Notes: generated by a model from the letters alone, not told the origin. 64,000 nt of DNA from Mastigias papua (GCA_964019165.1 OZ025271.1:14735759-14799758); one strand, 5' to 3'; shown: positions 44,035 to 54,927, numbered from the stretch's first letter. Made by a program: numbers and translations.

Positions 44035-45552
44035 GTCTCCTGTATATGAAATAAGCACATACTTCTTCAAAATGGTCTTTACAGTGAGACATTAAAGAGC
44101 TACATCAAGTATTGTCTCCTGCATACTTCACTTCTAATATAGAGAGTGTTGGAAAATCTAATAGTATAATTGTAACAGTGTATAACATATACAAAAATAG
44201 CCTATCAACTGACAGGAATGACTACGGCTATGACCTAGTGGGTGATCACAAATCTTCTCCATACAGGTACACAATTAAATCTGATCCATAAACCTGTAAT
44301 ATGGTTGCATCCAGTAGTCCTTTGTTATCTGGTATATTAGCTTTACTTAGCAATTAAATTAGCTTGTATCGAATTATAATAGCTCAGAGGACTCCATAGT
44401 GTTACTTCATAAAAATAACAGAATACTGCTATGTACAAGTAACATCCTATAGAATATTAATCTTCAAATCAGGTTTCGAGTAATTACAGTATTCTCAATT
44501 ACATATTTGGAGTGGGGGGAGTTGATGGTAGAGGCTCGGAAAAATCAAGTCCACACAATAGCAATGATCGTGCTATCTAATAGTAAGTAATCGCTTTAAA
44601 CTGAATCATCATGTACCGAATGATCTATGGAAATCATTAATGGAATTTATAGCAACTGTTTTCCAGCAAAGAAACATTCAGGATACAGGAACCCCTAATT
44701 TGACTCCTCAAAAGTTACACTACGATCCATAGTGAAAAGGAATATAAAAGTGTTGTAAATAAAAAGTACTGGCATCAGCTACAGGGACTGACAGTAATAT
44801 GAAACGCCCCTCAAGATTTTGGAGAGAATGCACACGAATGTTTCCTCAACTAATGCAAGAAAAAGAAACAGAGACAGAGTATCAAACTGCAATAATCCAC
44901 AGACTAAATTGGATAACATCCTAGCTCTAGCCTAAAATAACTGTGTTGCAAACATAAAGAGCTATGTAGAAGTTACAAACAACATCTCAACCCAGACCGG
45001 TCTCAACTGTAAACAATGTCAGAGTGGCCTAGCATAACCGAAAGTGAACAGCATTCTAAAAATTCCAGCAATTATTAAATAGTCCAGTAGGAATCTGCCG
45101 AACAACTTCCAGAACCCTTTGCAGTCACAATTCTATAATGTAGTTGTTCGGAAACAAAGGATCAAATGTATCTGCGATCGTGAGGTGAACTTGGGAATCC
45201 CCTCGCGTGTCTCTAGAGAAACTACACCAGAATGAAGATTGAAGGATACCATTACGTTTTATGGCTAACACTCAAGAAACTTAGCAAGTCACGTAGTTTG
45301 CTTGTAATCACACCTGACATGAAAGACGAACAGCAGCCTCTTCATAGCTTAAACTATAAGGGGGAGGGCTACAAACCTGTCAGAGTTATAGTAGATAACA
45401 CAACGAACAACCTCATACAGAAAAAACACGGGAAACTTTAGAAGTTAGAAAAAACAATTTCAGTACGCTACTGGTCAATATTTTATCATGCCTTAATTTA
45501 TTTTCCTCAAAGTAAAACTGGAACTTCACATCATGCAAAAGCAACCCAAACT
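44035..45552. other. No recognisable gene
   Basis: AT-rich sequence with only short frames. Nothing supportable was seen. Confidence 0.5.
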
Positions 45553-45730
45553 GAAAGCTTCCCGAATGTTATCCCATGTCAGGCAACAAAGCGTAAAAAG
45601 TTAGAGAAATACACCATGATATACCACAAAATACAACATGAAATACCCTCTATATGGTTTATCACAACATACCGGCAAAAGCACTATGATTTAGCAGAGA
45701 GAATCGAATGGCTCGGGAAGATTTGTCATG
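45553..45730 (+). repeat. Diverged tandem duplication, unit 1
   Basis: It shares gaaagc..., ccatgtca, gcaaaagcact-tgattta and agaatcgaa blocks with 45872-46050 in the same order. The period is about 318 bp. Confidence 0.6.
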
Positions 45731-45871
45731 ATGATATCACCCTCGAAAAGTAGGATTCCTTGGCAAATGAAATCAAGCGAAAACAGCACTAAACTGGAAG
45801 CAGAACGACGAAGTTATCCTCAAAGTCACACGGCAACTATACGGTAGTCCTAATCAAAGCATTCCCAACTG

Positions 45872-46050
45872 AAAGCAGCAAGCAAGCCATTCCATGTCAT
45901 CTAAATAGGCATGAAAAGCAAACAACCCTGCCATTATCTAGCACCGAATACAAAGTCATAGATATGTTGAATATCTTTTCACAAGTTAGCAGTAAAAGCA
46001 CTGTGATTTAGTACATAGAATCGAACAACTTGGAGAAGAATTGTCGCTGC
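45872..46050 (+). repeat. Diverged tandem duplication, unit 2
   Basis: Second copy of the 45553-45730 unit. Both are non-coding as far as I can see. Confidence 0.6.
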
Positions 46051-46509
46051 GGTAATACCCCGAAGGAAGGTGGCTGAATCTCGTAGAGAGATAGGGGAAT
46101 AAATGGCTCACAACTGTAGAATACGGATGAAATGGACAAAGGAAATACAGGAATTCATAAATCAAACCATTTCAGGAAAATAGAGCAGGCTTACCTGGAA
46201 GAACTGCAACCAAAGTCTCCTCGCGATAACATACACAGTTACTTAGTCCTACAGGACCGCTCGCAAAACTGACAACACGCGGTCCAGCAGGGAGGAGCAA
46301 CAGAATTGCTGGTAATGGCGATAAGAGGAAAGTGGAATAACTCGGCAAAAAAAAATGATAAAAATCAGATCTCTTCTTATGTAAGTAGTAGACCCAAATG
46401 GCCACCCTTAACAGAAATTTGGGGGCCATGGAACAAATACCCTGGGAGGAGATCGTGTGCGTGATATCAGGTCACGTGGTACAAATTTGAGCAATCTGAT
46501 TGGTTTGGC
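46051..46509. other. No recognisable gene
   Basis: Short sequence before the decayed PLE. It may include PLE leader sequence, but no motif shows this. Confidence 0.4.
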
Positions 46510-47084
46510 ATAAATTATCATATAGGGATCTTAGTATATAGAGATCTATCTCTTCTTGAAAGTGAAGTTTTATCTATTGAACTCAAAGGTAGGAACTTTA
46601 GTAATCTTTCCATCGGGGAACGACCAGCTTTGTATGATAGTAAACCTGAAAAGAATATTGTTATTAAGCAGGCAGATAAAGGGCCAGCAGTAGTACTTTG
46701 GGGCAGAGAAAATTATTGTGTGGAAGCTTATAGACAGTTAGATAACAGTAGTGTGTATCAGGAGTTAGAAAGCAGTCCTTTATCACAGTTAAAAGCAGAG
46801 GTTAGTAACGTAGTTTCGGAGATCCAGGTTTGGGAATAGGCTTTGTCGAATAAGGAGGCTGAGTACTTGCAGGTTACAGGTTCTAAGTTGGGTCGATTTT
46901 ATTTGTTGCCTAAGATACTTAAGGGATTGTCAGATGTTGTAGGTAGACCGGTTATTTAGTAATTGTGGTACAGCTACAGAGCATATTTCAGAATATTTGG
47001 ACTTCCGCCTTAATCCTTTAGATAGTAAGACTAAATCATTTGTTAATGACATTAATCATTTTCTGTCGTTGCTAGCTAAGGGTC
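46510..47084 (+). pseudogene. PLE, N-terminal and RT-start region (decayed)
   Basis: The frame reads LSLLESEVLSIELKGRNFSN, KNIVIKQADKGPAVVLW and SVYQELESSPLSQ, then after a TAG at 46837-46839 continues in frame with YLQVTGSKLGRFYLLPKI and VGRPVI. The ADKG and YLLPKI-type motifs are typical of PLE RT. The coding sequence is cut by a 955-bp DNA transposon at 47085 and resumes at 48040. Confidence 0.8.
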
Positions 47085-48044
47085 TTATCATATGACCTCG
47101 GTAAACCGGACTAGCCCGTTTTGCCGAGATCTCGGTTTTACAGTCGAATGCTGTTAAACAACAACTTGCTATCACAAGACAAGCAGGCTAGCCTGGTAAA
47201 CCGGGATCTCACTTTCTTCAGCCGAGATCCCGGTTAAGCGGGTATAATTTTCTCATATGATAGCTCTAGCCCGGTTTGCCGGGGAAAAATTCAGTGCCAA
47301 TGCACATATCCAATTAAACTCCACATTGTTGTTCAAAATGGCGGAGAAGAGAAGTTTTAGGTAGACAGATGAAATGATCGATGATCTCACCAAATCGTTG
47401 CGGTCTTTCAAGACCATTATGAGCTATCGTAGTTTGGATTTCGATGGGGATAACAGTTTATACTCACATGTATGAAAGGACATGGCGACAATATACGAGC
47501 CTGAAGATGTAACGTTATTTGGCCCCGTCGAAAGTACAATTTTGAACATCGTCGAAGAATCAGAGGAAGAGGTTTTACCAAAGCGAAGATTAAGGTCGAG
47601 AACACACTTATTGCGAAAGGTAAAAATCGAGTAATTGAAAAAATAAAAGAAATGAGGCAAAGCTTTTCAAAAGCAGTGATTGCTCGTACAAGATCTGGAA
47701 GTGGCAAAATTGTGTTTCATCATTTTGATGAACTGAAAGAAATATGGGGAGGTAGATGGACAACATGATATTGCATCAATTGCTGCTTCCTCCATAAAAT
47801 CAGCAAGCTTTGCAGGGATTGAGCCAAAGATAGCAAGGAAGTCACAGCTATTGTAGCTGCAAAAGCAATTGCTATTATCTTCTTCTCCGCCATTTTGATT
47901 CATTTACCCGCCATTTGCAATTCCCAGAACGCCACGTAACCACTGCCCCGCATAGATGCTGGGTAAAATTTTCAAATGATAGCGGGCCAATACTAGCCAG
48001 GAAAACCGGGCTAGCGCGGTCTACCGAGGCCAAATGATTGGGTC
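47080..48044. mobile_element. Nested DNA transposon, 955 bp, 5-bp TSD
   Basis: The insert spans 47085-48039, flanked by GGGTC on both sides (47080-47084 and 48040-48044). The ends are imperfectly inverted: TTATCATATGACCTCGGTA on the left and AATCATTTGGCCTCGGTA (complement) on the right, followed by CGG-rich subterminal blocks. Further cggtaaaccgg and tagcccgg motifs recur inside. Without the insert and one duplication copy, the PLE reading frame is continuous. It is non-autonomous; the superfamily is not assigned, since a 5-bp duplication is not typical of the commonest groups. Confidence 0.8.
47338..47760 (+). pseudogene. Decayed Myb/SANT-like domain ORF in the nested transposon
   Basis: From ATG 47338 the frame contains TDEMIDDLTKSLRSFKTIMS, DFDGDNSLYSHV, DMATIYEPEDVTLFGP and, after a frameshift near 47620, IEKIKEMRQSFSKAV and RSGSGKIVF. 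Stops fall at two positions where Trp is expected (TAG after SFR; TGA after SHV). This resembles Myb/SANT- or MADF-type DNA-binding proteins carried by invertebrate DNA transposons, which bind element ends. No catalytic transposase was found. Confidence 0.55.
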
Positions 48045-49760
48045 CTAAGTTGGGTGAAATTCCTGACAATGCCTTGCTATGTACAGCGGATATTGTGGAC
48101 TTCTACCCTACTATTGCACATGGTGAAGGTTTAGAGGCGATGCCTAAAGGCCTGGAATCAAGGTAGAATCTGTTAATTTCCACTGAGTCATTAGTTAGTT
48201 TAGGAAAATTAGTATTATTTTTTTAAACATTGTTCATTTTGATACTAATAACTAATCTACAATAATATACCTCACAAAAACTAGGCAGTGTAATATTGGC
48301 TGCTTCACATTGGATTAGAAACAAAAAAAAATAAAAACAAAAAAAAAAAAAACAAAAACACCCGCAATAAACTAAAAGTTATGAATGATATAAATTTAGT
48401 TAAAATGTTCACTCAGAAGTCCATCAAATCTGGGTCAGTCCAATCTTTGTTTCGGCGGCAAAATATATAATAGGTGGACCGAATAGCAATGGCCATGACT
48501 TTTGAAACTAGACGTTTTTGATGTATTTCTGATAAATCTAGATAGTAATGTGTTTGAGTTTAATGCTAAAGTGTACAAGCAGAAGTTAGGAACTGCAATA
48601 GGCACAAAGCTTGCTCCGGCGTATGCCAATATGTTTATGTCCAGTTTAGGAGAAGATATTTTGAACAGTTGTGAACTTAAGGCTTGGAATTTGGTACAGG
48701 TACACTGATGATGTGTTTTTTATTTGGACACATGGCGAGGAAAATTTACGTAGTTTTGAGGAGTATATTAATAATTATCACCAAATAATAAAGTTTACAA
48801 TAGAGAAATCAGGAGATAGTGTCAGTTATTTGGATGTTTTAGTAAGTAGAAAGGGGCGGGCCTTGGAGACAGATCTCTACTGCAAATCTACTGATGCACA
48901 CCAGTATTTGCAGAGAAGCTCTTGTCATCCATGGCACGTCAAAAAAGCAGTCCCATATGGACAGGCTCTTAGAATTAGAAGAATTTGTTCAGATGAGAAG
49001 AAGTTCAGAAAGAGGTCGGAGGAGTTAGTGAGTTGGTTAGTAGATAGGGGTTAAAAGGAGGATTTCGTTAGGGAGCAGATAGTTCGTGCTAGTAGTTTAG
49101 ACAGAGAAAGACTTTTTAACCAGGAAGGTAGATGTAATGACAAGAGAAAGGACAAGGTTCCATTAGTATTTACATTCCATCCAGCACTTAATGAGCTTAG
49201 GGGATAGTTAAGACACTCCATACCATGTTTGACGCTTCTGAAGAACACAGGATGGCCTTCAAAGAGCAGCCTCTTGTGGTCTTCAGACGGACACCAAATT
49301 TGAAGGATAATTTAGTTAGGGCTAACCTTTCTAGGATTTGGACAGAAGGAGTTAGGGGCTTTTTTAGTTGTGGTAAAGCGCGATGTTATGCTTGCAGTTA
49401 TATGTCAGAGGGTAGCAGTTTTAGATGTAATGTTTCATAAAGGGAGTATGATATAAATAGTGACTTTACTTGCGATTCTTCTGGGGTAGTGTATTTATTA
49501 GGCTGTAAGGTATGTGGTAAACAGTATGTATGTAGCACGTTTACATCATATAGAGCCAAGTTTAACACTTACAAATCATCTAGTAGGAAGTTTTCTAGTG
49601 CAGTAGTTGTGAGTTGATCAATGCTTTTGGACATTTTACAGAAGCCAACCATCATGGATGTTTAGAAGATGTTAGCTTTTCAAATTATAGATAGGGTATT
49701 TGGAGTCTCTAGACATAAGGAGGGATTCTGGCAGTTTAGACTACAGAGCTTTATGCCTAA
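48045..49760 (+). pseudogene. PLE, RT core and GIY-YIG endonuclease (decayed)
   Basis: After the transposon the frame gives LGEIPDNALLCTADIVDFYP (motif A). Near 48218-48500 it loses homology for about 280 bp. It then resumes with KQKLGTAIGTKLAPAYANMF, the catalytic RYTDDVFFIW (about 48700, after a frameshift), EKSGDSVSYLDVLV and SCHPWHVKKAVPYGQA. The endonuclease part is present as VVYLLGCKVCGKQY and YRAKFNTYKSS, ending FWQFRLQSFMPKGLNVRYVY. Multiple stops and shifts show decay. The family differs from the intact PLE at 51 kb (YTDD versus YLDD). Confidence 0.8.
48218..48500. other. Unassigned ~280-bp insert within the PLE
   Basis: PLE homology breaks at about 48218 and resumes at about 48502. 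The intervening sequence is AT-rich with an A-rich run (48320-48358). It could be a small SINE- or MITE-like insertion; no clear ends or duplication were resolved. Confidence 0.35.
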
Positions 49761-50453
49761 GGGACTAAACGTCAGATATGTATATCATTAGCAATCCCCT
49801 TTGCATTTTGCCAGCGTTAATCGCTTCTTTTCTTTTCTTCTTCTTCTTTTCTTCTTATTTTTCTTTTCTTTTTGTTGGAGATTACACTCTCCTGTCTTGC
49901 TAGTTCGTCGCTTTAACTATATGCACAGAAGTAGTCAAAGAAAGACGACGTAGTTAATCAGCAATCATTTCATATCATTGTATCGTGACTCTAAGTCTAA
50001 CTCTAGCTCTCACTCCAACCCTATCTGTAACTTTAGCATATTCAACTGATTATAAAATAGTGATGTGATTTAATTACGGCGGTGTCTGCCTGACCTACAG
50101 AGAACCCCTCTATGACGGTACCTCCTACAAGCTCATAGCGCTACTACCCTGGAGGTTCTAAATGTGCCGCAATTGCCCATAAATCAATAAATTACACAAT
50201 AAACAACTACAACTGCTTCTGTACGCTGCTCGCCGCTGAGTTATCTAATACACTTCTCACACTCTTTGCATCACCTTATATGCTCTGTATTACCCTCCTT
50301 TGTTTCTTATCTCACAGCTTCGGCCCTCCCCATATAATGGATTTTTACTATATCCTAAGGTGTTAATAGCTAGGTCCCCTTAGGTAATATATTTCTGACC
50401 CCATTATAATGTAGGTAATTTACGCAGGCCCAATGTCATTGTAAGATTAGTAC

Positions 50454-50477
50454 TGATGAAGATATACATCCAAACCT
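50454..50477 (+). ncRNA. Hammerhead-like motif, degenerate
   Basis: CTGATGA, a GAT/ATC stem, then CAAAC where GAAAC is expected. It lies at the end of the decayed PLE's 3' UTR. The lost core G makes it inactive by known hammerhead rules. Confidence 0.4.
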
Positions 50478-50572
50478 CTACTTACAGAAAAGTATATTGG
50501 TGGCTGATTCTTCTTATGCAATGTATATACGTTGTTGACGTGCCTTAGCATCAGTTACCTTATATGTATGTA

Positions 50573-50695
<123 letters not shown>

Positions 50696-50760
50696 CAATA
50701 GCCTTTCCATTAAAAGTTTTTAACAATTTATATTTATATAGACTCTCATAATAAAAACAA

Positions 50761-50791
50761 CTGTTTAACGTTTCGCGTATAGCTTCATCAG
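50761..50791 (-). ncRNA. Hammerhead-like motif (minus strand)
   Basis: The minus strand reads CTGATGA, a GC/GC stem with a UAUAC loop, then GAAAC and GTT. The order matches a hammerhead core with minimal stem III. No coding PLE remains attached, so this is probably a solitary PLE terminal repeat. Confidence 0.45.
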
Positions 50792-50903
50792 AAAAATCTT
50801 TACCTTTACTTTACAGAGCGCACATATATACATAACCAAAATTGAATAAGTACAATGGAACCACATAAATAGTATTGTAGGTATTGTTTCTATTTATCTA
50901 TTC

Positions 50904-50905
<2 letters not shown>

Positions 50906-50974
<69 letters not shown>
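50906..50974. repeat. (TA)n microsatellite
   Basis: About 69 bp of TA directly abutting the 3' terminus of the intact PLE. Confidence 0.95.
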
Positions 50975-50977
<3 letters not shown>

Positions 50978-51093
50978 CAATCTATCTATCTTGATCCAAA
51001 CGCAGAAAAAATACATAGAAAAATAAAAAACCACTTTGTATCTTGTACCGGTTTCATCCGTTTAATACGGAATCCTCAGCGAACTGAACAATG
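50971..51093 (-). repeat. 3' terminal repeat of the PLE
   Basis: 123 bp, matching 54805-54927 in the same orientation. It begins (minus strand) CATTGTTCAGTTCG and ends TTGGTGATAT. Confidence 0.9.
51045..51079 (-). ncRNA. Hammerhead-like motif in the 3' PLE repeat
   Basis: Core order CTGAGGA, a UCCG/CGGA stem, GAAAC, CG, GTA. The seventh core base is variable in hammerheads, so CTGAGGA is allowed. Stem III would be only AC/GT, as in minimal PLE ribozymes. Stem I is not convincing by eye. The same 35-bp block occurs at 54879-54913 and 55410-55444. Confidence 0.6.
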
Positions 51094-51189
51094 CCAGTGT
51101 TACGCTCAAATTTATAGAGAAGTTGTACATAGTATTGCGTAAGATTTAATGAAAGTACCAAGCATCGACACATATGACGCTTAATCGAC

Positions 51190-53418
51190 TTAATCTCGAT
51201 TCAATTCTGGCGTATACTTTTGGATGAAATAGTTTTCCTTTTCCTCCCTTTCTATTACGTCATTTCGATCGAAGGTTAGGAATGGTGTAATTGTAAACGG
51301 TATATCTTCACCGATCGAGCAATGGGCTATGTGTTTACTTACATACAGGGTTCGCAAACTAGGATTTAAGATTTGTTGTTTATGAATTCGAACCCTAGCT
51401 CGTAAATTAGAAGTTTGTCCAATGTACTCTTTATTACACCCACTGCACCTTATAAGGTATATAACATTTTTAGCGTTACAATTCATGTTACTTTTTATTT
51501 TGAATGGAATTTCGCCATTTTTAAACATGATTGCATTAGTTGTCGTAATTAGAGGGCATGTGCCACATTTTTTGTCATTACATTTTGTGACTGTTTTTTC
51601 ATTTATTGTTGTTGCTTCAATATTATGTGCGCTTTCAGTGTATGTGAATTTAGCTCTTGTTAAGATCTTTTTAAGACTTGGTGGTTGTCTATAGCTATTT
51701 ATCAATCTAAGTTGTTTTATTGCTTCTTGCATTTTTGGGCTGGCATTTAGTACAAGGAATGTTTTTTTAATTATTGAAAAGAAGTTTGGATTTCTTGGGT
51801 TATAAGTTGAAACAAAGGCTAGAATTTTATGATCATTAGATTTAGGCTCCTTGTCTTGGCATAATTCTATCAAGGGGATGACGTCTGATCTAGCTATGCA
51901 ATTTTTTGTCAGTGTTTCAGGGTAGCCTTGTTTTGTAAGGTTGGTTTGTAATTCAACTAGTCTTCTGTTTCTTAGCTTTTCGTCTTCAACAATTGTGCAA
52001 ATTCTTCGGGCTAGGTTAAAAGGAATATTCTGTTTTGTGTGGGGTGGGTGACATGACTTGAAATGAACATATTGTTGACTATCAGTTGGTTTGCGATATA
52101 TATCAGTGGAAATCTTGTAATCCTTCACACTAATATGAATGTCTAAAAAGTGTATAGAAGTTTTGCTAGATTCTATTGTGAATTTTATGTTCGTATGTAG
52201 GTTTTGGAGAATCTCGAATAAATTGTCAATTTTGTCAATTCTTTCATCCCATATTATAAAACAGTCATCTAAATACCTTTTCCAGCTGGTGACAAATTTA
52301 TTTTTATGAGCAAGTCCATATTTATTTTCGATTATGTTGTAGAGTTTATTTTCTAAATATCCCATAACAAGGGTAACATACGTAGGTGCTACTTTAGTAC
52401 CCACAGCTGTCCCACGAACTTGAATGTAATTGACTTGATTAAATATGAATGTGTTGTATTGCAGAATTATTGTTAAAGCTTCACATATAAAATCGCTTGG
52501 TAGATTTCGTACAATTAATTCTGGGTATTGTTGCAACCAATATTTGATGGCGATAAGCCCTAGATTATTATCAATGTTGGTGTACATATTGGTTATATCA
52601 AGTGTAACTAAACATTCATATTCTTTGAGTTCTTTTGGTATCTTGTTTAAAAATTCCAAGTCATCTTTTACGTAGCTTTTCACTTTTGGCAAGAAAGGCT
52701 TTAGAATTCTATCAATAAAATCGCTTAACTTACTGGTAACACAATTGGGGCCAGCTACTATCGGTCTAAATGTAAGGTCTTGAGGGTTTTGTAATTCAAT
52801 TACTTCCGCTAAGTTATTTTTTACTGCATTGCCTATGATTTTGCTTTTATGGACTTTTGGTAAACCATATAAATTGCTTGTTTTATTTTGGCATCCAGTT
52901 AAGTAGTCAATCTCTTTTTTTGTTAGGGCCTCCTTGTACTTTTCAGTTAGATTTTCTATCATGGTCATTGTTTTGTTGTCAATATTTTTATCCAATTTTT
53001 TGTAAGTTTCCTTATCATCTAATATATTACACATTTTTTCATAATAAAATTTAGCATCCATTATGACACATGCACCTCCTTTGTCGCATTCTTTGATTAC
53101 CACAGTATCATCTTTTTTAAGTTTCATGATACCTTCCCATTCCATTTTGTTTAAGTTGTTTTTGACTGGGTCTACATCAGATAATTGTAAAGGATGTTTA
53201 AGCAAGAAATCAATATAAGTGTCCAGTATTACGTCTCTGTGTCTATTTGGTGTAAAGGAGCTTTCTGGTTTAACTATGTCATGTTCATCAGTGCTTGGGG
53301 TTTTATTGTGAAAGAATTCAATTAATCTTAGTTTTCGGCAAAATTTTCGTATGTCCGAGCGTAGTTCAGTGAGGTTATCTCTTGGGACTGGTGTGAACTT
53401 TAGTCCATATTTACACAA
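51190..53418 (-). CDS. PLE ORF2: reverse transcriptase with GIY-YIG endonuclease
   Basis: A 742-residue protein. The N-terminus (GLKFTPVPRDN) is typical of PLEs. RT motif A has its Asp at 274 (LVTLDITNMYTNI), GTAVGTKVAPTY follows, and the catalytic YLDD lies at 382-385. The C-terminal GIY-YIG nuclease starts at about 652 (VIYLIRCSGCNKEYIGQT) and includes RARVRIHK. A CKKCGTCP-like cluster precedes it (KCNDKKCGTC), as in most endonuclease-bearing PLEs. The enzyme nicks DNA and copies element RNA. The frame is open upstream of the Met at 53418 to about 53505, so the true start could be earlier. All catalytic motifs appear intact. Confidence 0.93.
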   Translation of the reverse strand: MCKYGLKFTPVPRDNLTELRSDIRKFCRKLRLIEFFHNKTPSTDEHDIVKPESSFTPNRHRDVILDTYIDFLLKHPLQLSDVDPVKNNLNKMEWEGIMKLKKDDTVVIKECDKGGACVIMDAKFYYEKMCNILDDKETYKKLDKNIDNKTMTMIENLTEKYKEALTKKEIDYLTGCQNKTSNLYGLPKVHKSKIIGNAVKNNLAEVIELQNPQDLTFRPIVAGPNCVTSKLSDFIDRILKPFLPKVKSYVKDDLEFLNKIPKELKEYECLVTLDITNMYTNIDNNLGLIAIKYWLQQYPELIVRNLPSDFICEALTIILQYNTFIFNQVNYIQVRGTAVGTKVAPTYVTLVMGYLENKLYNIIENKYGLAHKNKFVTSWKRYLDDCFIIWDERIDKIDNLFEILQNLHTNIKFTIESSKTSIHFLDIHISVKDYKISTDIYRKPTDSQQYVHFKSCHPPHTKQNIPFNLARRICTIVEDEKLRNRRLVELQTNLTKQGYPETLTKNCIARSDVIPLIELCQDKEPKSNDHKILAFVSTYNPRNPNFFSIIKKTFLVLNASPKMQEAIKQLRLINSYRQPPSLKKILTRAKFTYTESAHNIEATTINEKTVTKCNDKKCGTCPLITTTNAIMFKNGEIPFKIKSNMNCNAKNVIYLIRCSGCNKEYIGQTSNLRARVRIHKQQILNPSLRTLYVSKHIAHCSIGEDIPFTITPFLTFDRNDVIEREEKENYFIQKYTPELNRD

Positions 53419-53601
53419 AGCTGACTTAGCATTGGCATCAATTGTTTTTGAAGATAAATTAAAAAGTTTAGGTTTATTGTTGTCATCCTTGTGTATATTA
53501 TAATTATTACTTATTATTATCTTTTATATCATAATGTGACGGCATTTTTAATTTTTTTGTTATTTTTGGATTATTTCTGAAGTTTGAAGGCTTAGTATGC
53601 T

Positions 53602-54786
53602 TTATTGCCGGCTCCCCATCGGGTGCCGGCCTTGCCGTAAAAAAGGATCGCTTATAGTTCTCTGGATCCCAGTTGTTGGAAAATTTTGAGCAATTAAATC
53701 TGTAAATGAATTCTGGCAGTCAGATAAAACTTCAGGCCTTTTCTGATAGTTCGACCTATTTGTTGTTCTATTTTGGGATTTTCTAGTGTTATGAAAGTTT
53801 TTGTTATTGGTGTTGTGATGAAAATAAGGCCTATCCCTAGAATTATTGCTTCGAGTTTGTGGCATGTATCTTTGTGGAAAAAAATTTTTTCTATATCGAT
53901 CAGTTTTGTATAATGTATTAGGGTTTTGTCGATGATTGGTACTTACGTTTGAATTGTTGCAGTCGTTAGTAGCTCCATTCGAGTCATTCAAATTTTCATA
54001 GTCATTAGTTGGGTTGCTGTCGATTTCTTGCTTTTGGTACCAATCTTCTTTCTTCTTCCAAATGTCTTCAGATAGTTCTTCTTCTGTTTTACATAAGGAC
54101 TGCCATTTGCTAACCAGTATTGTTACAGCCTCTTGATTGGATGGAAATTTCTCTTCGATTTTATGGGCTATTTGTTGATCAATGGAATCAAATTGCTGCT
54201 TGTGATTTTTTGCGTGGACTTTTAGTAGCTCAATTTCACATTTCATTTGGTCTGTTGCCAATTTGACTTTTAGTTCCTTTTGGAATTCTGATTCTCCACG
54301 CACTGGCTTTGGTTGGAATTTTTTTGGAATCGTAATAGGGTCTCCTTCTAGCCATTGGTTGTAAATGTTGGCAAGATTTGAATTTCTAAGGTATTTCCAG
54401 TACTCTATTTTACGTTTCGTAAGAATGTTTCTCCAATTCGGGATAATACCTTCTAGTGTTTGCTCTGTGTTTGCGCCTACTGTTGTGATGTTCTTTAACA
54501 TAGAGGTTTGGGTTTTGTGTAGCGTGGCTAGTTCTTTTATTAATGAGCTGCTAGTTGAAGAAATGGATTCGATGATAGTCTCTGCATTTGTGCCTTCCTT
54601 CTGTTTTATGATTTTTACATCTTCTTTTAGATCCGTTATCGCTTCCAAGATTTTGGAGAGCTTATCCTCGAGTATATTGCTTAGTCTATCGGACATCTCA
54701 TTCAGTGTATTGACAATGTCATGGTTTGCGATCTGATTTTCGTCAGAGTCCTCGCGTCTTCGTTTCTCTTTTTGTGTCAGTGGCAT
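53602..54786 (-). CDS. PLE ORF1: coiled-coil, basic RNA-binding-like protein
   Basis: 394 residues, starting at ATG 54786 just after the 5' terminal repeat. Residues ~25-65 contain a heptad-rich coiled coil (LNEMSDRLSNILEDKLSKIL). The middle is helical and charged. The C-terminal ~120 residues are Asn/Arg/Gln/Tyr-rich (RYRKNFFPQRYMPQTRSNN), suggesting nucleic-acid binding. No named domain was recognised. It precedes ORF2 by about 180 bp in the same orientation. First ORFs are known in only some PLEs, and their role is unclear. The open frame and position support a real gene. Confidence 0.75.
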   Translation of the reverse strand: MPLTQKEKRRREDSDENQIANHDIVNTLNEMSDRLSNILEDKLSKILEAITDLKEDVKIIKQKEGTNAETIIESISSTSSSLIKELATLHKTQTSMLKNITTVGANTEQTLEGIIPNWRNILTKRKIEYWKYLRNSNLANIYNQWLEGDPITIPKKFQPKPVRGESEFQKELKVKLATDQMKCEIELLKVHAKNHKQQFDSIDQQIAHKIEEKFPSNQEAVTILVSKWQSLCKTEEELSEDIWKKKEDWYQKQEIDSNPTNDYENLNDSNGATNDCNNSNVSTNHRQNPNTLYKTDRYRKNFFPQRYMPQTRSNNSRDRPYFHHNTNNKNFHNTRKSQNRTTNRSNYQKRPEVLSDCQNSFTDLIAQNFPTTGIQRTISDPFLRQGRHPMGSRQ

Positions 54787-54804
54787 GTCTGCTTTTGGTT
54801 TTAT

Positions 54805-54927
54805 ATATCACCAATCTATCTATCTTGATCCAAACGCAGAAAAAATACATAGAAAAATAAAAAACCACTTTGTATCTTGTACCGGTTTCATCCGTTTAAT
54901 ACGGAATCCTCAGCGAACTGAACAATG
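54805..54927 (-). repeat. 5' terminal repeat of the PLE
   Basis: Direct copy of 50971-51093. Its lower edge is followed after about 18 bp by the ORF1 start. Its upper edge (54927) is where the inverted partial copy begins. Confidence 0.9.
54879..54913 (-). ncRNA. Hammerhead-like motif in the 5' PLE repeat
   Basis: Same core as 51045-51079. Self-cleavage here would define the 5' end of the element RNA. Confidence 0.6.

Larger units (their letters stand above)
50971..54927 (-). mobile_element. Two-ORF Penelope-like element, apparently intact
   Basis: On the minus strand: 5' terminal repeat (54927-54805), ORF1 (54786-53602), ORF2 with RT and GIY-YIG (53418-51190), 3' UTR, 3' terminal repeat (51093-50971). 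The 123-bp terminal repeats are direct copies, and each contains a hammerhead-like motif at its 5' side. Both ORFs are open, so the element may be recently active. The 3' end abuts (TA)n. Confidence 0.9.
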
